A DNA stretch of 64,000 nucleotides, taken from Setoptus koraiensis. Taxonomy: Eukaryota; Arthropoda. The notes beneath the pieces are model-generated. The model saw only the letters and a program-made list of their open reading frames with translations, made no database searches and had not been told where the DNA came from. The DNA is taken from positions 11,408,001-11,472,000 of the forward strand of contig CM106586.1 of assembly GCA_048013815.1 (NCBI GenBank), in the 5' to 3' direction. The position numbers were made by a program, and so were the translations under genes. Shown piece by piece: positions 44,391-57,141 of the stretch (position 1 is the stretch's first letter; every line of letters begins with the position of its first letter).

Positions 44391-44925
44391 GGGGCGGCCA
44401 ATATCGCGCTCAGTCGGGTCGATATCGGGCCGATATCGGCGATATTTGCGTTATAATTGCGATGCTCGCAACACTCAATTCCGGTATATAAATTATACAA
44501 TATGCTGCAAGTTGGGGCGCCTGGCCACGCGCCCTTGCCGGCGCCACCGGTCATCATTAGTTTTTTTCTTTTATCTTGGGGGCACCATCTACAGACAATG
44601 CACGCTCAGTTTATCTGACCGGCCGGCCGTCTGTCTGGCCGGCGAGGCGCGGCATTAGTGGCGGCGGCGCTGCGCGGGGGCCCCGACTAATGCGCTCGCT
44701 TTATTAATATTAATACGTATGCGGTGGTGCGTATATTGAGAGCATGCACTCATTGTAGACCGATGGCTACAATGATGCCCAGTGTGCTTGTTGTGTATTG
44801 AAAATGATGGCAAACATTTCGTCGGCGTCAAATTTGAATATGCTAATTGATGGGGCCCCGACGACGGCCGAACACGTCGGGTTGACAAGCAATAACAAGC
44901 TACTGCAGTTGTGTATAATGCCGGT

Positions 44926-45006
44926 ATTTGTGCGATACTCGTGTCTCTACGTTACCGGTATTTGTATGATACCTGTATACAAATGTATGATACCGGTATT
45001 TGTATT
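44926..45006. repeat. Degenerate repeat of ACCGGTATTTGTATGATAC
   Basis: Three to four diverged copies of a roughly 19-26-bp unit (ccggtattt at 44931, 44955 and 44993) with the inverted word gtatacaaatg between. Confidence 0.7.
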
Positions 45007-45400
45007 ATGCAGCAAAATATTGCGTCGGCCGAGACGGAGGCCAGCCAGCCATCAATTCAGCGAGCAAACGAATGAAGCGTGAAATAATAATCTCAACTTT
45101 TATCTCGTTGGCGCTTTGTTTACACGACACGAGTCAACTGTTCGGTGGCAATTCTATTTATACGAAACAGCCGACATGTCGGGCCAATATCGCCGAATAT
45201 CGCAATATTGCTGGCAATATTGCTGGCGCTATTCATACCTGTCCGTAATATGCTGGCCAGTATTATAATCTGGCAGTATAATAAAATGAAAGGGGCCCAG
45301 CCAGCAATGCAGCACACTGGCCGGCCGCTTCTCGGTAGCCCGAGAGCAATGAGTTTGGCTTTAGATTGATGGCCTCTAATGACAAATTCACTCTAATGAC

Positions 45401-47824
45401 ACACGTCCGATTCGGACGGTTCGAATGAGCCGACGCGAATTAGCCGCTCGCAAATCCGACGCGCTCAATCTCGCTTGTTAAATCGGCGGATCAGTGGGCA
45501 TGATTGTCGATTGTTGGGCCCTTTTGTGACACAATTTGCTTTGTTGGCGTCGCATGGCGTCGTAATTGAAAGGCACGATAATTGTTGCTGCTGCTGCTGT
45601 TTACCTGTAAACATGCGCGCCGGTCAGACGTGCATTGCGTAACAGGCAAATGAGGGCATCATTGCAATGGAAATACCCCGGCAATGCCTCGTCATGTAGC
45701 ACAATGAGAAGCATCGAGAAGCATAATGAAGTGTATGATACATGCATAATATGCACGGCCAGCGATAAACATCGTCTCTAAAATCAATTCAACGAGAGAG
45801 GATTCACGAGAAAACAGCGAAACAGATACTACACACGCCAGTACGACAACAAATAATAAATAAATTAAGATTGATTATTCGACAATATAAAATGGTGACA
45901 CTCACAGAGAGCAGCATAATGATGCTGTTATGTAACTGATTAATGATTTTAGCTGCTGCTGCATTGCATAATCACTGTAATGATAATTGTCATTGGTGTG
46001 TGTGTGTGTGTGTGCATTGGACATTAAACATTTAATAATGTCAAACGGACAAACGACCAACTGACTACTATTGCAGCGTCTGGCTCAATTATACTGCAGA
46101 TATTGCCCAGATATTACAGTTTCAGGCTTGGATAAGTTGGGGAAATTGCAGTGCAGTTTTGGAGATCATTGGACAGGTATGTCGCAAATGCACTGAGGCA
46201 GTGTGGTGATAATATATTGTATTGAAATGCAAATCGAAGTGAAAAGAAGCGATCCAACGCAAGTGATATCATCATTCATTATATAGGTCACGTAACGTAA
46301 ATCCCGTCTCGGGCGCTGCCGATCGCCCCCTGTGCCCGTGCCCAAAATAGGCGAGCCAATTTTAGGTTGCAAACTATCAGCAGCAGCGTCATTTTTATTA
46401 CTATACCATTGTACAATCGGTGGGTATCGGTCATTACGTAAGCAGCGAGCATGTTCATCATTATTATTATTATTGGTCTTATCTCATTGGTCATAACGCC
46501 AATGCTCATAGTGCACCTGAGTCTCGTTTGGACCAAACAGCACCAACAGCGACGGGCGAAATTTTATCAGCCGACGCGCAGCAATCAATTGGGGCCAGTG
46601 TCAATTGACAATCGACAACCCACCAGCTCACTGGCTAACTAGCCAACTCAAATGACCATTTCTTTTCGGAAACAATCAAATCTCGATCGCGTTGTGTGCG
46701 TCGCACATGATAAACTGAGTGAAAATCGCCAATGCTCCTCTCGCCAGTGCCAAATAAAATATCTGGACCAGATGAGATAAGAGGCTTACAGCAGATAATG
46801 ATCGTTGTGGTGGCCACTGTCGATGACCGCTCCGAATCACCCGGCGACTAAATCAAAGATAACACACACACACACGCACACAATTGAACGCAACGGAATC
46901 AAATGGAATTGGAAATAGAAATTTATGAATATATAATGCGGGCCGCCGTCATCAGTATCGCCCCCATGTACAGCCAGTGGCCATAATGCGCCCAATGGTC
47001 GGCTTGTGGGGGGGCCCATTATTAACGAGCTGGCCGGTGGCGGGATACGCCAATAGATTGCGGGATGCACAACCAGATAACGACATCGAGCGTCAGATAA
47101 AATGGGCTTCGCCCAGATAATATCATTACGATTATTATGATTATTATTGTTGTTGTTGTTGTTATTATTGGTATCATTATTATTATTGATATTATTACAA
47201 GTTGAGTTTGAGTGTACTTTTTTGGTGCTGGTCGCAGCGTCTGCTGCGTCAATTGTTTGCTTGTACACCCGCGATATGCATCTATTCAATGGTGGATAGA
47301 TAACATACATATAGTTGTTGTTGTGGTTGTTGTATAATTTAATTGACTATTTATCATTTTGATTTAAAGCTCTTTAGGCCTGTATAGTTTGGTGTGCGCT
47401 CGGCAATTGGGCCGGCCACACACTCGTCTACCTGTTTGCTCTAATTTAGCAATTAATGAATCAGAGCAAACAGCATTTCGGAATATACATTTCATGTGAA
47501 CATTACATATGAACATTTGTGTGAGATATACGTAATCATATAGATATATATATTACTTGTTGCAAACATTTGTTGTATTATCATTAATACTTGTCTAGTG
47601 GTTGTGTCCATTGTTGTGGATACAATTTTGATTTTAAGTTTCCCTTTGTGTCCGTGCAATACGCTGACTATTTAACTATTTAGTTACTGCAACGACACTG
47701 CAATTGCCACTATCAGTTGACCAGTCAACTATGTTGTGATCGATTACGATCGAGCTGGCTCACTCAATAGCATTGCAATAATTTGTTTTTAGATCGTATT
47801 TAGTTTGTTTCTTAGTTTGGGCGC
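45401..47824. other. AT-richer gene-free stretch 3' of the zinc-finger gene
   Basis: No recognised gene. A (GT)n tract is at about 45992-46014 and ATT/GTT triplet runs are at 46457-46475 and 47125-47200. It should include the 3' UTR of the zinc-finger gene. Confidence 0.5.
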
Positions 47825-49328
47825 TCACATACAGGTGGCCTGAGAGTTTGTGTTTTGGCTCAAATACAATAGTTGCATAATGAGATTTACCGAATTTGAT
47901 ATCTCGGCCTTGTGATCGTTCATCATGTGCGAATTGAGCCATTTAATTGATTTAAAGCGCCTATCACAAATGGGACAAGCCTCCGTATAATGACTATAGT
48001 ACCTATTATTACTACTACCTGTAGTTGTGGTTGTTGTGTTGGTGGTTGTGTTGCTGTTGTTTGCGGTTGTGATAGCGGCCGCTGTTGCAATTGTCGATGG
48101 TGTTGTTGTTGGCGGCGTGTGCGCCGTGTTGCCGCTAGCCGAGCTGGAATTAGAGCTACTTCCGTTGTTGTTTGCCAGCACATTATCGACAACGTTGAGC
48201 GACAAACAACCGTTACTCGTTGTCTTTTGGCAAGTGGCGCCACTCGTGTTGGGCTGCTGCTGTTGTTGTTGTTGTTGTTGTTCGTTGTGACTATTGCTGG
48301 TGTCGATGGACAACGGCATCTGTTGATACTGATGCAATTGCTGCTGCTGGCAATGAAGTTGCTGCTGTTGTTGTTGTTGCTGTTGGTCTAATCCCGCCAG
48401 ACTCTCGACAGACGATACCGTGTTGGGCGTGTTGGGTAGCTGCTGGTGCGCCGCTTGGTTGCTGTTTCCGGTCAGCATACCCACGTCGCTCAGCAATGAG
48501 TTAGCTAACCGGGTATTTAGAGCGGCAAAGGGTGAGGCGGCCGGATTGAGGCGCGTGGATGTCACTTTTTGGTTGGCGACAGCGGCCGCAATGGACTGCA
48601 TTAGAATGTGGTGATGCTTTTGTTGTTGACTAGTCAAATTGGCAGCAGTGTTGTTGTTGTTGTTACTATTCGTATTCATGCTGCTACCCGTGGTGTTGTT
48701 GCTGACCGACACGTTGGACATTGCCGGCGACACGCACGACGCCGGACGACCCGACGACGACGAGGGTGTGTAGCCGCCGTGATTGTCGCCCGTGGAGGGA
48801 GGCCGAGTTTCGAGCGGTGAGTTGCGTTGTTGTTGCTGTTGTTGTTGTTGTTGTTGTTGTTGTTGCTGTTGTTGCTGTTGTTGGTGGTGGTGATGAAGTT
48901 GTTGTTGTTGTTGCTGTTGGAGTTGCTGATATCTCGCGTGGGCGGTCAACTGAGCGGTGGCCGCGGACAGGGCCGCCGCCGAATGAGCGGCAGCCGCCGC
49001 TGCTGCCGCCGCCGCCGCGGCGGAACCCGCGCCCACGCCCGACGAGTAATCTGTTATGCCGTGCGTGTTTGATTTGTGCACCTTGAGAAAGTATTTTGAG
49101 CACAATTCTTTTTGGCAAATATCACAAACAACGCCACCACTGTTCGAGGCCTCTTTTGGGTGTTCGTCTAGGTTGATGCCATGCATTTTGAGCATGTGGG
49201 TCTTCATAAAATACTTGTTGCACAATTCCTTATTGCATATATTACAATAATTAGTCCTATTATTGTTGATGACGTTCGCCGGAGCGGGCGCCTGACCCAT
49301 CGCCTGTTGTTGTTGTTTTTGATGCTGT

Positions 49329-49360
<32 letters not shown>

Positions 49361-51208
49361 CTGTTGTTGTTGTTGTTGTTGCTGTTGCGAAGCATAAAAT
49401 TGTTTCTGCATCTGATACATGGGATGGTCAAGCAGGCCGCTCAGACTCACGACACCGGCGCCACTTCCGGTTGAGAGGGCATTGTGGGGGTCAGTCAACG
49501 ACGACAACGCTGTTAACTGTTGGCTAGTTGAGGGTGCGCCCGTTAGGGCTATAGCGCCGGCGTTGTTATTATTGTTGCCGGCGGCGGCGGCGGCGATGGT
49601 GCTGTTGACGGGACTGGCGCTACTGGTGGGCGTGTTGAGCGCGGACGACGCCGTTGAGGTGGGTACAATCCTTTCGTTGTTGTTGTTGTTGTTGTTGTTG
49701 TTGCTATAATTGTTATTACTACTACTACTCTGGTTGTTGCTGGCGTTGTAATTAGTTGGTTCGTTTACTAATGAGGTAAGCTTGTTGTTGCCATTACTGG
49801 CAGCAGCTGACTGGCTGTTGATTGGCGTTGGTTGTTGTTGACTGTTGTTGTTGGTTGTGTTGTTGTTGTTGGTGTTGTTGGTGGTGATGTTGTTGTTGCT
49901 GCTACTGTTTGGTGTGGTGGGCGGCGACGAGGGGGGCCGCTGCAAATAGATGCTACCCGAGGTGGGCGTGGTGGCGGTGGTGTTATTGGCGCCGGCGAGC
50001 GGTTGATTGACGGGTAATGTGGGCGAGGGCGCCGACGACGACGAGTGGCTACTTCCGCTGTTGGTGTGTTGCGACACTTGAATGCCGTGCTTGTTTGCCT
50101 TGTGTGTCCTGAGAAAGTATTTATTACATAACTGTCTATTGCACAGCTCGCAGTAGGCTTCGAGATTGAACACGCCATTGTATTCGCCAGATGGGGCCAC
50201 CTGATGCGACGCACCATTTTGGGCCGACTGATTGGGGCCCGCGTTGCTGTTGCTGCCATTGCCAGTGCCAGTGCCATTGTTGTTGTTGTTGTTGCCGTTG
50301 GCCCCGTTGAGCAGCTCGCTCAAGGGCAACAGAGCCGCGCTGGGGCACCCGTTGGAATTTGCAACAATCTGTTGGTGTTGGCTGTGCGCCGAGTTGGGGC
50401 CGGCCGTTGGCGGATAATTGGCGAGGCCCGCCGCGGCAGCGGCTGACAGTTGCTGCTGCTGTTGCTGCAAGTGCCTGTGGTGTTGACTAGTGAATAGGAC
50501 GGCGGCTTGCGCCACCGCCAAGCTATTCAGGGGATGATATGCGGCTGGCGTCGCCGAGATGGCGCTGCCGAGCTGCGGCTGCTGCTGCTGGCTTAATTGT
50601 TGTCTAATTGTTGCCGCCAGCCCGGCGCCCCCCAGGCCCCTTTCGAGGGCACTCTGGGCGACGAAATTGGCCGCCAGGAGGGTGGCGTGTTGCTGTTGTT
50701 GTTGTTGTTGTTGATCGTGCAACGAGGCCGTTTGCTGCTGTCGGGCCATTTGTTCGCCGGCCGCGGCTGCCGCAACCGCGGCCGCAATGGCCGCCTTAAA
50801 CTGCAGCTCAAAGTCGGTGCGGGACAGCGCCGCGCCGCTCTGCGGGTTGGTCAGCGGGGGCGACTTGAGGCCCGACTGGTCGTCGGGATGCTGATGATAT
50901 TGCTGCTGCTGTTGTTGCTGTTGTTGTTGTTGCTGCTGTTGTTGTTGCTGTTGTCTAATCATGTATAGGTGCTGGTTGAGGTGGTCGAAATCGAGCGCGT
51001 GACTCGGGTGCTGGGGTACGCGCATATCGTCGGCCGCCAGGGGAGAATTGCTGTTTGAATTGGTGGCGCCACTGAAGGAATTTTCGCAATCGCTCACTTC
51101 GTCGTCGCCGTCGCCGTTGTCGTTGTCGTAATAATTGTCTAGACGGGCCATTTTGGGCGAGTTGCTGTCCACTCGCAACGGATTGGCTTGTTTGCGCTTG
51201 TTTGACAT
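47825..51208 (-). CDS. Large C2H2 zinc-finger protein with Gln, Asn and Ala runs
   Basis: An intronless frame of 1127 residues, probably a nuclear DNA-binding regulator. Four C2H2 fingers, each C-x2-C-x12-H-x4-H: at about 353 (CELCNRQLCNKYFLRTHK), 655 (CNICNKELCNKYFMKTHM), 695 (CDICQKELCSKYFLKVHK) and 1078 (CPICDRRFKSIKWLNSHM). The first three share an extra cysteine and a KYF core and end in HGI, so they are a repeated special finger and not classical TGEKP-linked ones. A basic start (SNKRKQ) may be a nuclear signal. Poly-Gln runs lie at about 84-102, 607-632 and 760-793; Asn/Ser and Ala runs fill most of the rest. CAG/CAA mixing keeps the Gln runs. I do not recognise the family name. It is surrounded by more than 10 kb of gene-free DNA on each side, as for developmental regulators. 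Confidence 0.85.
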
Positions 51209-53400
51209 GTCTATATAATTGTTTATAATTATGATAATGTGACTACAATTACAATAATATAACTATAATTTATAACTTTTAATTGTTGTGTACTTCTTGC
51301 TTGCAAATTGATAAAGATAATAAAAAGAGAGGGAAAAATTTTGATTTTCGTTTCGACGGCCGGACGCTCTCGAATGGGTTGTGGCCAGAGCGAGAGAGCT
51401 TGCCCGGACCGAGTTGCTTATAAGTATAAATGTGCGATCATATATCTATGATGTGAAAACTATGTATGTATAATAACGCGCAAATCTGCATATCTGTAGA
51501 AAAATTTTGATTTTAAGCTCATAGCTTCACGATGGGGTGCCGTCTACATAATACGATAATAATCACCATCAATAATTACAACACATGTAGTAATTATCAA
51601 CGTTATTATGCAATAGCTTCAATAGGAGGCTACATATAGCGTGCGTACAGTGCGTATATGTCGCCTACTACGATGGCGATGTTTGAAATGTTGTTGTTGT
51701 CGTCGCGGTTGTCGCCGGAATCAAATCAAACCGAGTGTTCGATTGCCTTGATCCGACTTGTTGTTTTGATTTTGATTTGTTGTTTTGATTTTGATTTGTT
51801 GCTCGTGTATTTTGATTGGTTGTGATGGTTACATGGGTTGCTTGTTTTGCTTGCTGTCGCGCTGACAGTTATCACTAGTTACGGTTACCATTCATAAGTT
51901 GGCCTTTTATACGTATATATTTATATGTATCGGATATATATATATCACTGCGTGTGTTGTTGCTGTTGTTGCTGTTGGGTGAATATGATGATGATAATTT
52001 ATAATGCGACTCGATGTGCTCATTTGATTGGTATCTCGTTTCATTGGCATGAGCGCGCGTGCGTGTGTGTATTATAATTAATAATGATGATAATTTTTTT
52101 CAATTTATATTTGTATTATCTCTACAATAATTGAACGTCGCACACCAAGCCAAGATGACGATCATCTCCTTGTCTGCGACTGTGTGTGTGTGTGTGTGTG
52201 TCTTTTGAGAGCTTGCTGGTAAAAAATTTGATTAATTTGATTAGTGACAATGCTAATAATAATGTAAAATGTCGATGATGATACAAATAATGGCGCCGAT
52301 AGTGCTGACTAATCGCAACTCTCTCTCTCTCTGTCTGTGTGCGAGTGGCTGTTGTCGGTGTCGCTGTCGGTGTCGCTGTTGTGGCTGTTGTCGCTGTTGA
52401 ATTGACAGACAAAATGTAGATTGAAATGTGGAGAATGGATAATGGAGAATTGACAGCGAGCTAGCGAAGGCAGCAAATTTGAGATGGAAATGGAAAGAGA
52501 AATAAAACAATCGTTTTGTTTATCCTCTGCTCGGCGTCAGCTGCTGCCGCTGTGGTGTCGCTGTCGATGCTTCTAATCGAATCTATTAATATTTAATGCA
52601 GACGACAAAAAATGTGTAAACTCCGACGATTTTCTCTCAATGGCTCCTCTACTGGCTACAATGGAAGCTCTACAACAGGCTCTATGGCAACCGCATTAGA
52701 GCTTGCTGACAGTGACGTTGTGCATCCTCATTATTGCCAATACTAATTTACCTCTTTCTTTCATCATCATCATCATCGCCATCATCATCAGCGTATCATC
52801 ATCAGTGTGTAGTCGTCGTCATGAGCGTTGGAGTTTCATTATTTCATTATTGAATTCATTCTGTCTCGTTCTATTTCAATGGTGGTGGTGGTCGTCGTCG
52901 CTCTTTTCATTCATTATAATTAGTAATCAAGCAGCGTTGCTAATAAACAACAATGTCGCAAATTGTATATATACACTATTGGCGTGCCAATACTGCCGTG
53001 TGTGTGTGTGTGTGTACCAATAGTGTGTTTTTCATGTGTCGTTTTTTATCTATCCGTGTCTCGTATTTTGTGTGAGTGTGTGTGTGTGTGTGTATTTCTA
53101 GGTTACGACGTCGACAACAACAACAACGACACCACCACGACGCTCCACATACAAACGGCTCGTTACAGGTAGCTGACGTTGGTTTCAAAGTGAAAGTGAA
53201 AGTGAAACAGTGCTGACACACTAACTAGTTAATTATGGGCGCGCATGTTGCCCTCTATCCAAATGTTTGTTGTGTTGTAAATCGATTGATTATTGAGCTC
53301 TAATTTAACTATTATTAGCTATTTGCCATTTTTCGCTTCACGCTCATTTTTCCCTCTGTCTGTCTAGCTATTGTTGTCATGCACACACACACACACACCG
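51209..53400. promoter_or_regulatory. Upstream region of the zinc-finger gene
   Basis: AT-rich, with (GT)n tracts at about 52181-52202 and 53072-53092 and TCATCA runs near 52765-52805. It should hold promoter and 5' UTR of the zinc-finger gene. No coding frame can be supported. Confidence 0.4.
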
Positions 53401-53533
53401 ACGCCCGCTGATTATATATGCAAATAAATTAATTAATAACTTGTGTCGTGCTCGTTTCGGCAGCACTCTTTTTGCCTCCTTTATAACGGCGCGTGACACT
53501 GACTGATTGATGAGCACCCTTGTGGTGTCTCAA

Positions 53534-53629
53534 TGTTCTGGTGTTCTGGTGTTCTGGTGTTCTGGTGTTCTGGTGTTTTAGTGTTCTGGTGTTCTGGCGG
53601 TCTGGTGTTTTCGGTGTCTCGGTGTTTGG
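53534..53629. repeat. 8-bp tandem repeat TGTTCTGG
   Basis: About twelve units; the first five are perfect, then increasingly altered. Confidence 0.88.
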
Positions 53630-54735
53630 GTTTTCTTGTTTGTGGGTTTTCTTGCTTGTGTTATTTGTCGGTGTTGGGGTTTTGGCGTGTGTTTTGCTAT
53701 TTCGGCGTTTCGCAAATTCGCTCTCGGGCTCTCGGGCTCTTGGGCGCTCGGGCTGTCGGGTTATTGTCGTGTGTCTGGGTTTTGTTGCACGTCGGCGTCT
53801 GGCTGGTTTTTGTACGTGTCGGGCAGCCGCGTGCAAAGGTCGCAGATGCTTGATTAACGCGCGCGCCTCATTGGCAAACTTGACTGGTGGGTGTCGCGCA
53901 CAACAAATCGCATCTACAAACAAACCAAATATCTAAATATCGGCGGGGGCCGCACAAACTCGCAAATGGCCAAGACGACAGCCACGACTAACAGTGAGCT
54001 GAGTTGCGTTTGGGGGCCACAGCGACGCGCCGACAACAACAACAACAGCAGCAGCAGCCACCCAAACAACTGGTTCCAATAGTAGACACACGCCAAGAGG
54101 GGGAAAGCAGCTGCCCAGCAAAAAAGTGCTGCTGCTTGCGCAATGTTCAACGCGTGCTATACGCGTGCTATACTCGTGCTATATGCGCTCTATGCGCTGG
54201 CAAGAAATGACGCACACGCAATGGTAATGGCTCATTTTCTAATTTTTTCATTCAAATTATTCCCTCCTTTGGCCAACTTGGTCGCGCTGCTTTCCCCCCT
54301 CCCACCGCACGAGCCACTCGCAAAGAGCTCTCACAAGAGTCGCCGTCGACATTATGTAACGCCCTTGCCTTACTTGGGACTGGCCGCACTGTGCCACGAG
54401 CACAAGTATTGAGAGACACACGCACAAACACGCACATTAAATCAACATTGTTGTTGTTGTTGTTGCTGTTGCTGTTGTTGCTGATGTTGCTGTTGCAAAC
54501 TAAAACGACGGGGGAAAGCAGCCAACGTGTGCGCCTCAATTTTGTGTACCTAGCTGTGCGCTGTGCCGCCAGCCCTGGTCAGCACTGGTCAGTGTGTGTG
54601 TGTGTGCGCGATAGAACACGCGCAAAGCGGAGTGGAATGATATAAAATGGGGGAAGCAAGTAAAATGAAATTTTTCAGTGAAGTAAAAAGGAGAAGCACT
54701 ACCACTGCCCATTCAACTTGCACAACAACTTACAC

Positions 54736-54819
54736 ACAACAACTGGCGCACACACACACACACGCACACACACACAAACACACGCACACGTACACACACA
54801 CACACACACTCACACGCAC
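54736..54819. repeat. Compound (CA)n tract with CACACGCA interruptions
   Basis: Roughly 80 bp of CA repeats broken by CG and single-base changes, directly followed by a 27-bp palindrome. Confidence 0.85.
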
Positions 54820-54846
54820 ACTGTGCTGACCAGTGGTCAGCACAGT
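54820..54846. repeat. 27-bp palindrome, 13-bp perfect arms
   Basis: actgtgctgacca, centre g, tggtcagcacagt. Confidence 0.88.
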
Positions 54847-55785
54847 TCCTTCCCCCAAGCCCGTTGTTAGCAGTGAGAGAGGGAGAGCGAGAGTTTTAGT
54901 TTCGAAGATTAAAATGAATAGGACACACGAACGGGCCCCGCAGGGGGAAGGCAGCGGGCGCGCAACGGGGGAAAGCATTTGGGGGCCCATTGGAGAGGGA
55001 GGCAGGGAGCCCAGTAAACAAGTCGCGCGCGCCAGCGACTCGGAGGCGAGAATTGAAAAAGTGAAACTTTTCAGTACTTTAAGCTGCTGCCGCTGCCGAT
55101 GTTGGCGTTGTTGTTGGCGCTGTTGTTGGCGTTGTTGTTGGCGTTGTTGTTGACGCTGTTGTTGGCGCTGTTGTGCAACGGCCACGAGTCGTGCACGTCG
55201 CCGCTGTCAGTGGCGCATAGCGACCAGCCAATAGCGCGCAAAAGATCGCTATGCGCAGTAGTGTTTTGTTGTTGTTTATTGTTGTTGTTGTTGTTGTTGT
55301 TGTCGCTGTTGTTGTCGTTGTTGTTGCTGCTGCTGTTGTTGTTGCCCGTTTTTCTTTTCTTTGCACTCCCTCCCCCCCTCGCTCCCGACGCACACACACA
55401 CACACGCACACACACACTTTGCTGTCATTGCACGCGCACGCTTGACCACTCATATGCAACTCGATATGACGCAACGACGGCCAGTTAGTTTAATAGTGCC
55501 GGTATATCGCTCTTGTTGTTTGCGCCATTGTGGAGCATGCGCACAAGTGGCTGGCGCAAGCAAGAGTTCAGTCACTCTTTCTTTTTATCGGCCTGCGCCC
55601 CTCGGCCCCCTTTGCCCGTTAGAGTCGGACAACAGCCGCCAGCGGCAACAATGACCACGACAACACCCTCACCTCGCTGGCCGTAGTCCGAGCGCGCTCA
55701 AGGCGCCCTCTCGCCCCATCGGTTGGCGTTTGTTGCAACTTGCAAGTGCTAATTTGAATCGTTCGGCCCCCGGGCCTTGCGCCAC

Positions 55786-55925
55786 CACCGGGCACCGGGT
55801 CTCCGTCGGGCATCGGGCCTCCGTCGGGCATCAAGTCTCCGTCGGGCTTTGGGTCTCCGTCGGGCTTCGGGTGTAGGTCGGGTATCGGGTCTCCACAGGG
55901 CATCGGGTCCGCGTCGGGTAGTGGG
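55786..55925. repeat. 18-bp degenerate tandem repeat CTCCGTCGGGCATCGGGN
   Basis: Seven or so units with ATC/TTT/TTC variants in the middle. Confidence 0.8.
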
Positions 55926-56303
55926 AGGCCCCGTGTGCAACGCGGCGGGTATCTGAAGACCCGCCGCGGGTTGGATTGGTCAGCGCGGTTGCTGCGCGAC
56001 AGACACGCCCGACTCTTGAAGAATTTTTAATATTGGCGCCTCTCGCCATGGCCGCGCCAAAGCCAGCGCTGGCAACAAAGCCATTTATTAATGATGCAGC
56101 TTCGCGCCGGCCTAAAAGACTTGAGCTTGTCAAGTTGCTTTTTGCAAACTTTAGGGGCCCCCGTTTGGCCACATGGCCCTGTTTTTATGGAGGGGTCGCG
56201 CGTTTTGAGGCTCCAGCAGGGCTCATAAACTGGCCAGAGTCCCTGCGTCCCCCCCCCTAAATAGACGACGGCTAAATAGACGTGGGCTAACTAGACGCTA
56301 GGC

Positions 56304-56397
56304 GCCCCAACTGGCCATTTTTGGCAGCGCCAACTGGCCGGTTTCGGCAGTGCCAAACGGTCCGTTTCGGCAGCGCCGAACTGGCCAGTTGGGGCAT
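56304..56397. repeat. Roughly 29-bp degenerate repeat around CAACTGGCCNNTTTCGGCAG
   Basis: Three to four diverged copies; the last is partly inverted (aactggccagttgg). Confidence 0.7.
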
Positions 56398-57062
56398 CGC
56401 GTCGCATCGTCGCAGCCTGAATCCGCGGCTCGCCTAATGACATCATAACTTAGAATTTAATGGAATTTTGTTCTTTTGTCATCGCTGGCTTCTTCTTTTT
56501 GTTGTGTGTGTGTGTGTTTGTACGCGTTCGCGCTGGCCCCTGTCAGTGGCGCTGGCGCCCACTCATTTATCCGTGCGCCTGGCGGCGGCCAGCGCCAACG
56601 GCAGCGCACACCGAGTGGGGCCCACAGCAGCAGCAGCAGCAGCAGTGGCAGCAATTTTGGGATTGGCGCTGGTCAGCAGTGAGTGGTGCAAGTTCAATTT
56701 GGCGGCTGGCGATTTAGCGCTCTCTCAATGATGTCGAGCGCGACTTATTATAAATGTGCCAAGCACCGTCGGCCAGGTCCGGTTTATGGGGGCCCGGCTG
56801 TGTGGCGGCGAGCGAGGCTCACTTTTCAGTTTTGGGGCTTCCATTCTGGGCAGTCGTTTTTGGGCGCACGCTTTTTTCGCGGCGCAATCTTGCATCTCGT
56901 TAGCGCGCGCCGCATTGAGCCAACAAATTCAGCCAGCGAATTTCGCCAGTCCCGTTATGCGCCCAGCCGAAGTGGGCCAACGCGAGCGGCTCGAACAAGC
57001 GGCTCGATTGGGGCCCGTCGGTGCACAGCGCCAGCAGCAGTTAAATGGCGTGGATTGCACAC

Positions 57063-57141
57063 AAGCACCCGCACACACACACACACACACACTCACACAC
57101 TCGCACACACACACACTCACACACACACACTCACACACACA
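57063..57141. repeat. Compound (CA)n tract
   Basis: CACACA with CTCACA interruptions over about 80 bp. Confidence 0.88.

Larger units (their letters stand above)
30501..45400. other. GC/CpG-rich gene-free block with dense GGGGCCC words
   Basis: No recognised gene in about 15 kb. The base composition and word use change clearly from the left part: GGGGCCC/GGGCCCC, GGCCGG and TGGCCAG words are everywhere, CpG is common, and many long overlapping frames occur on all six frames, as expected of GC-rich DNA. It contains many short tandem repeats and palindromes listed separately, and a cluster of TGACGTAA sites. It lies 3' of the zinc-finger gene (minus strand) and may be its regulatory landscape (inference). 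Confidence 0.6.

Noticed and set aside
53429-53936. Frames with FWCSGVLV or TPEHQNTR repeats
   Set aside because: Both are translations of the 8-bp TGTTCTGG array on either strand.
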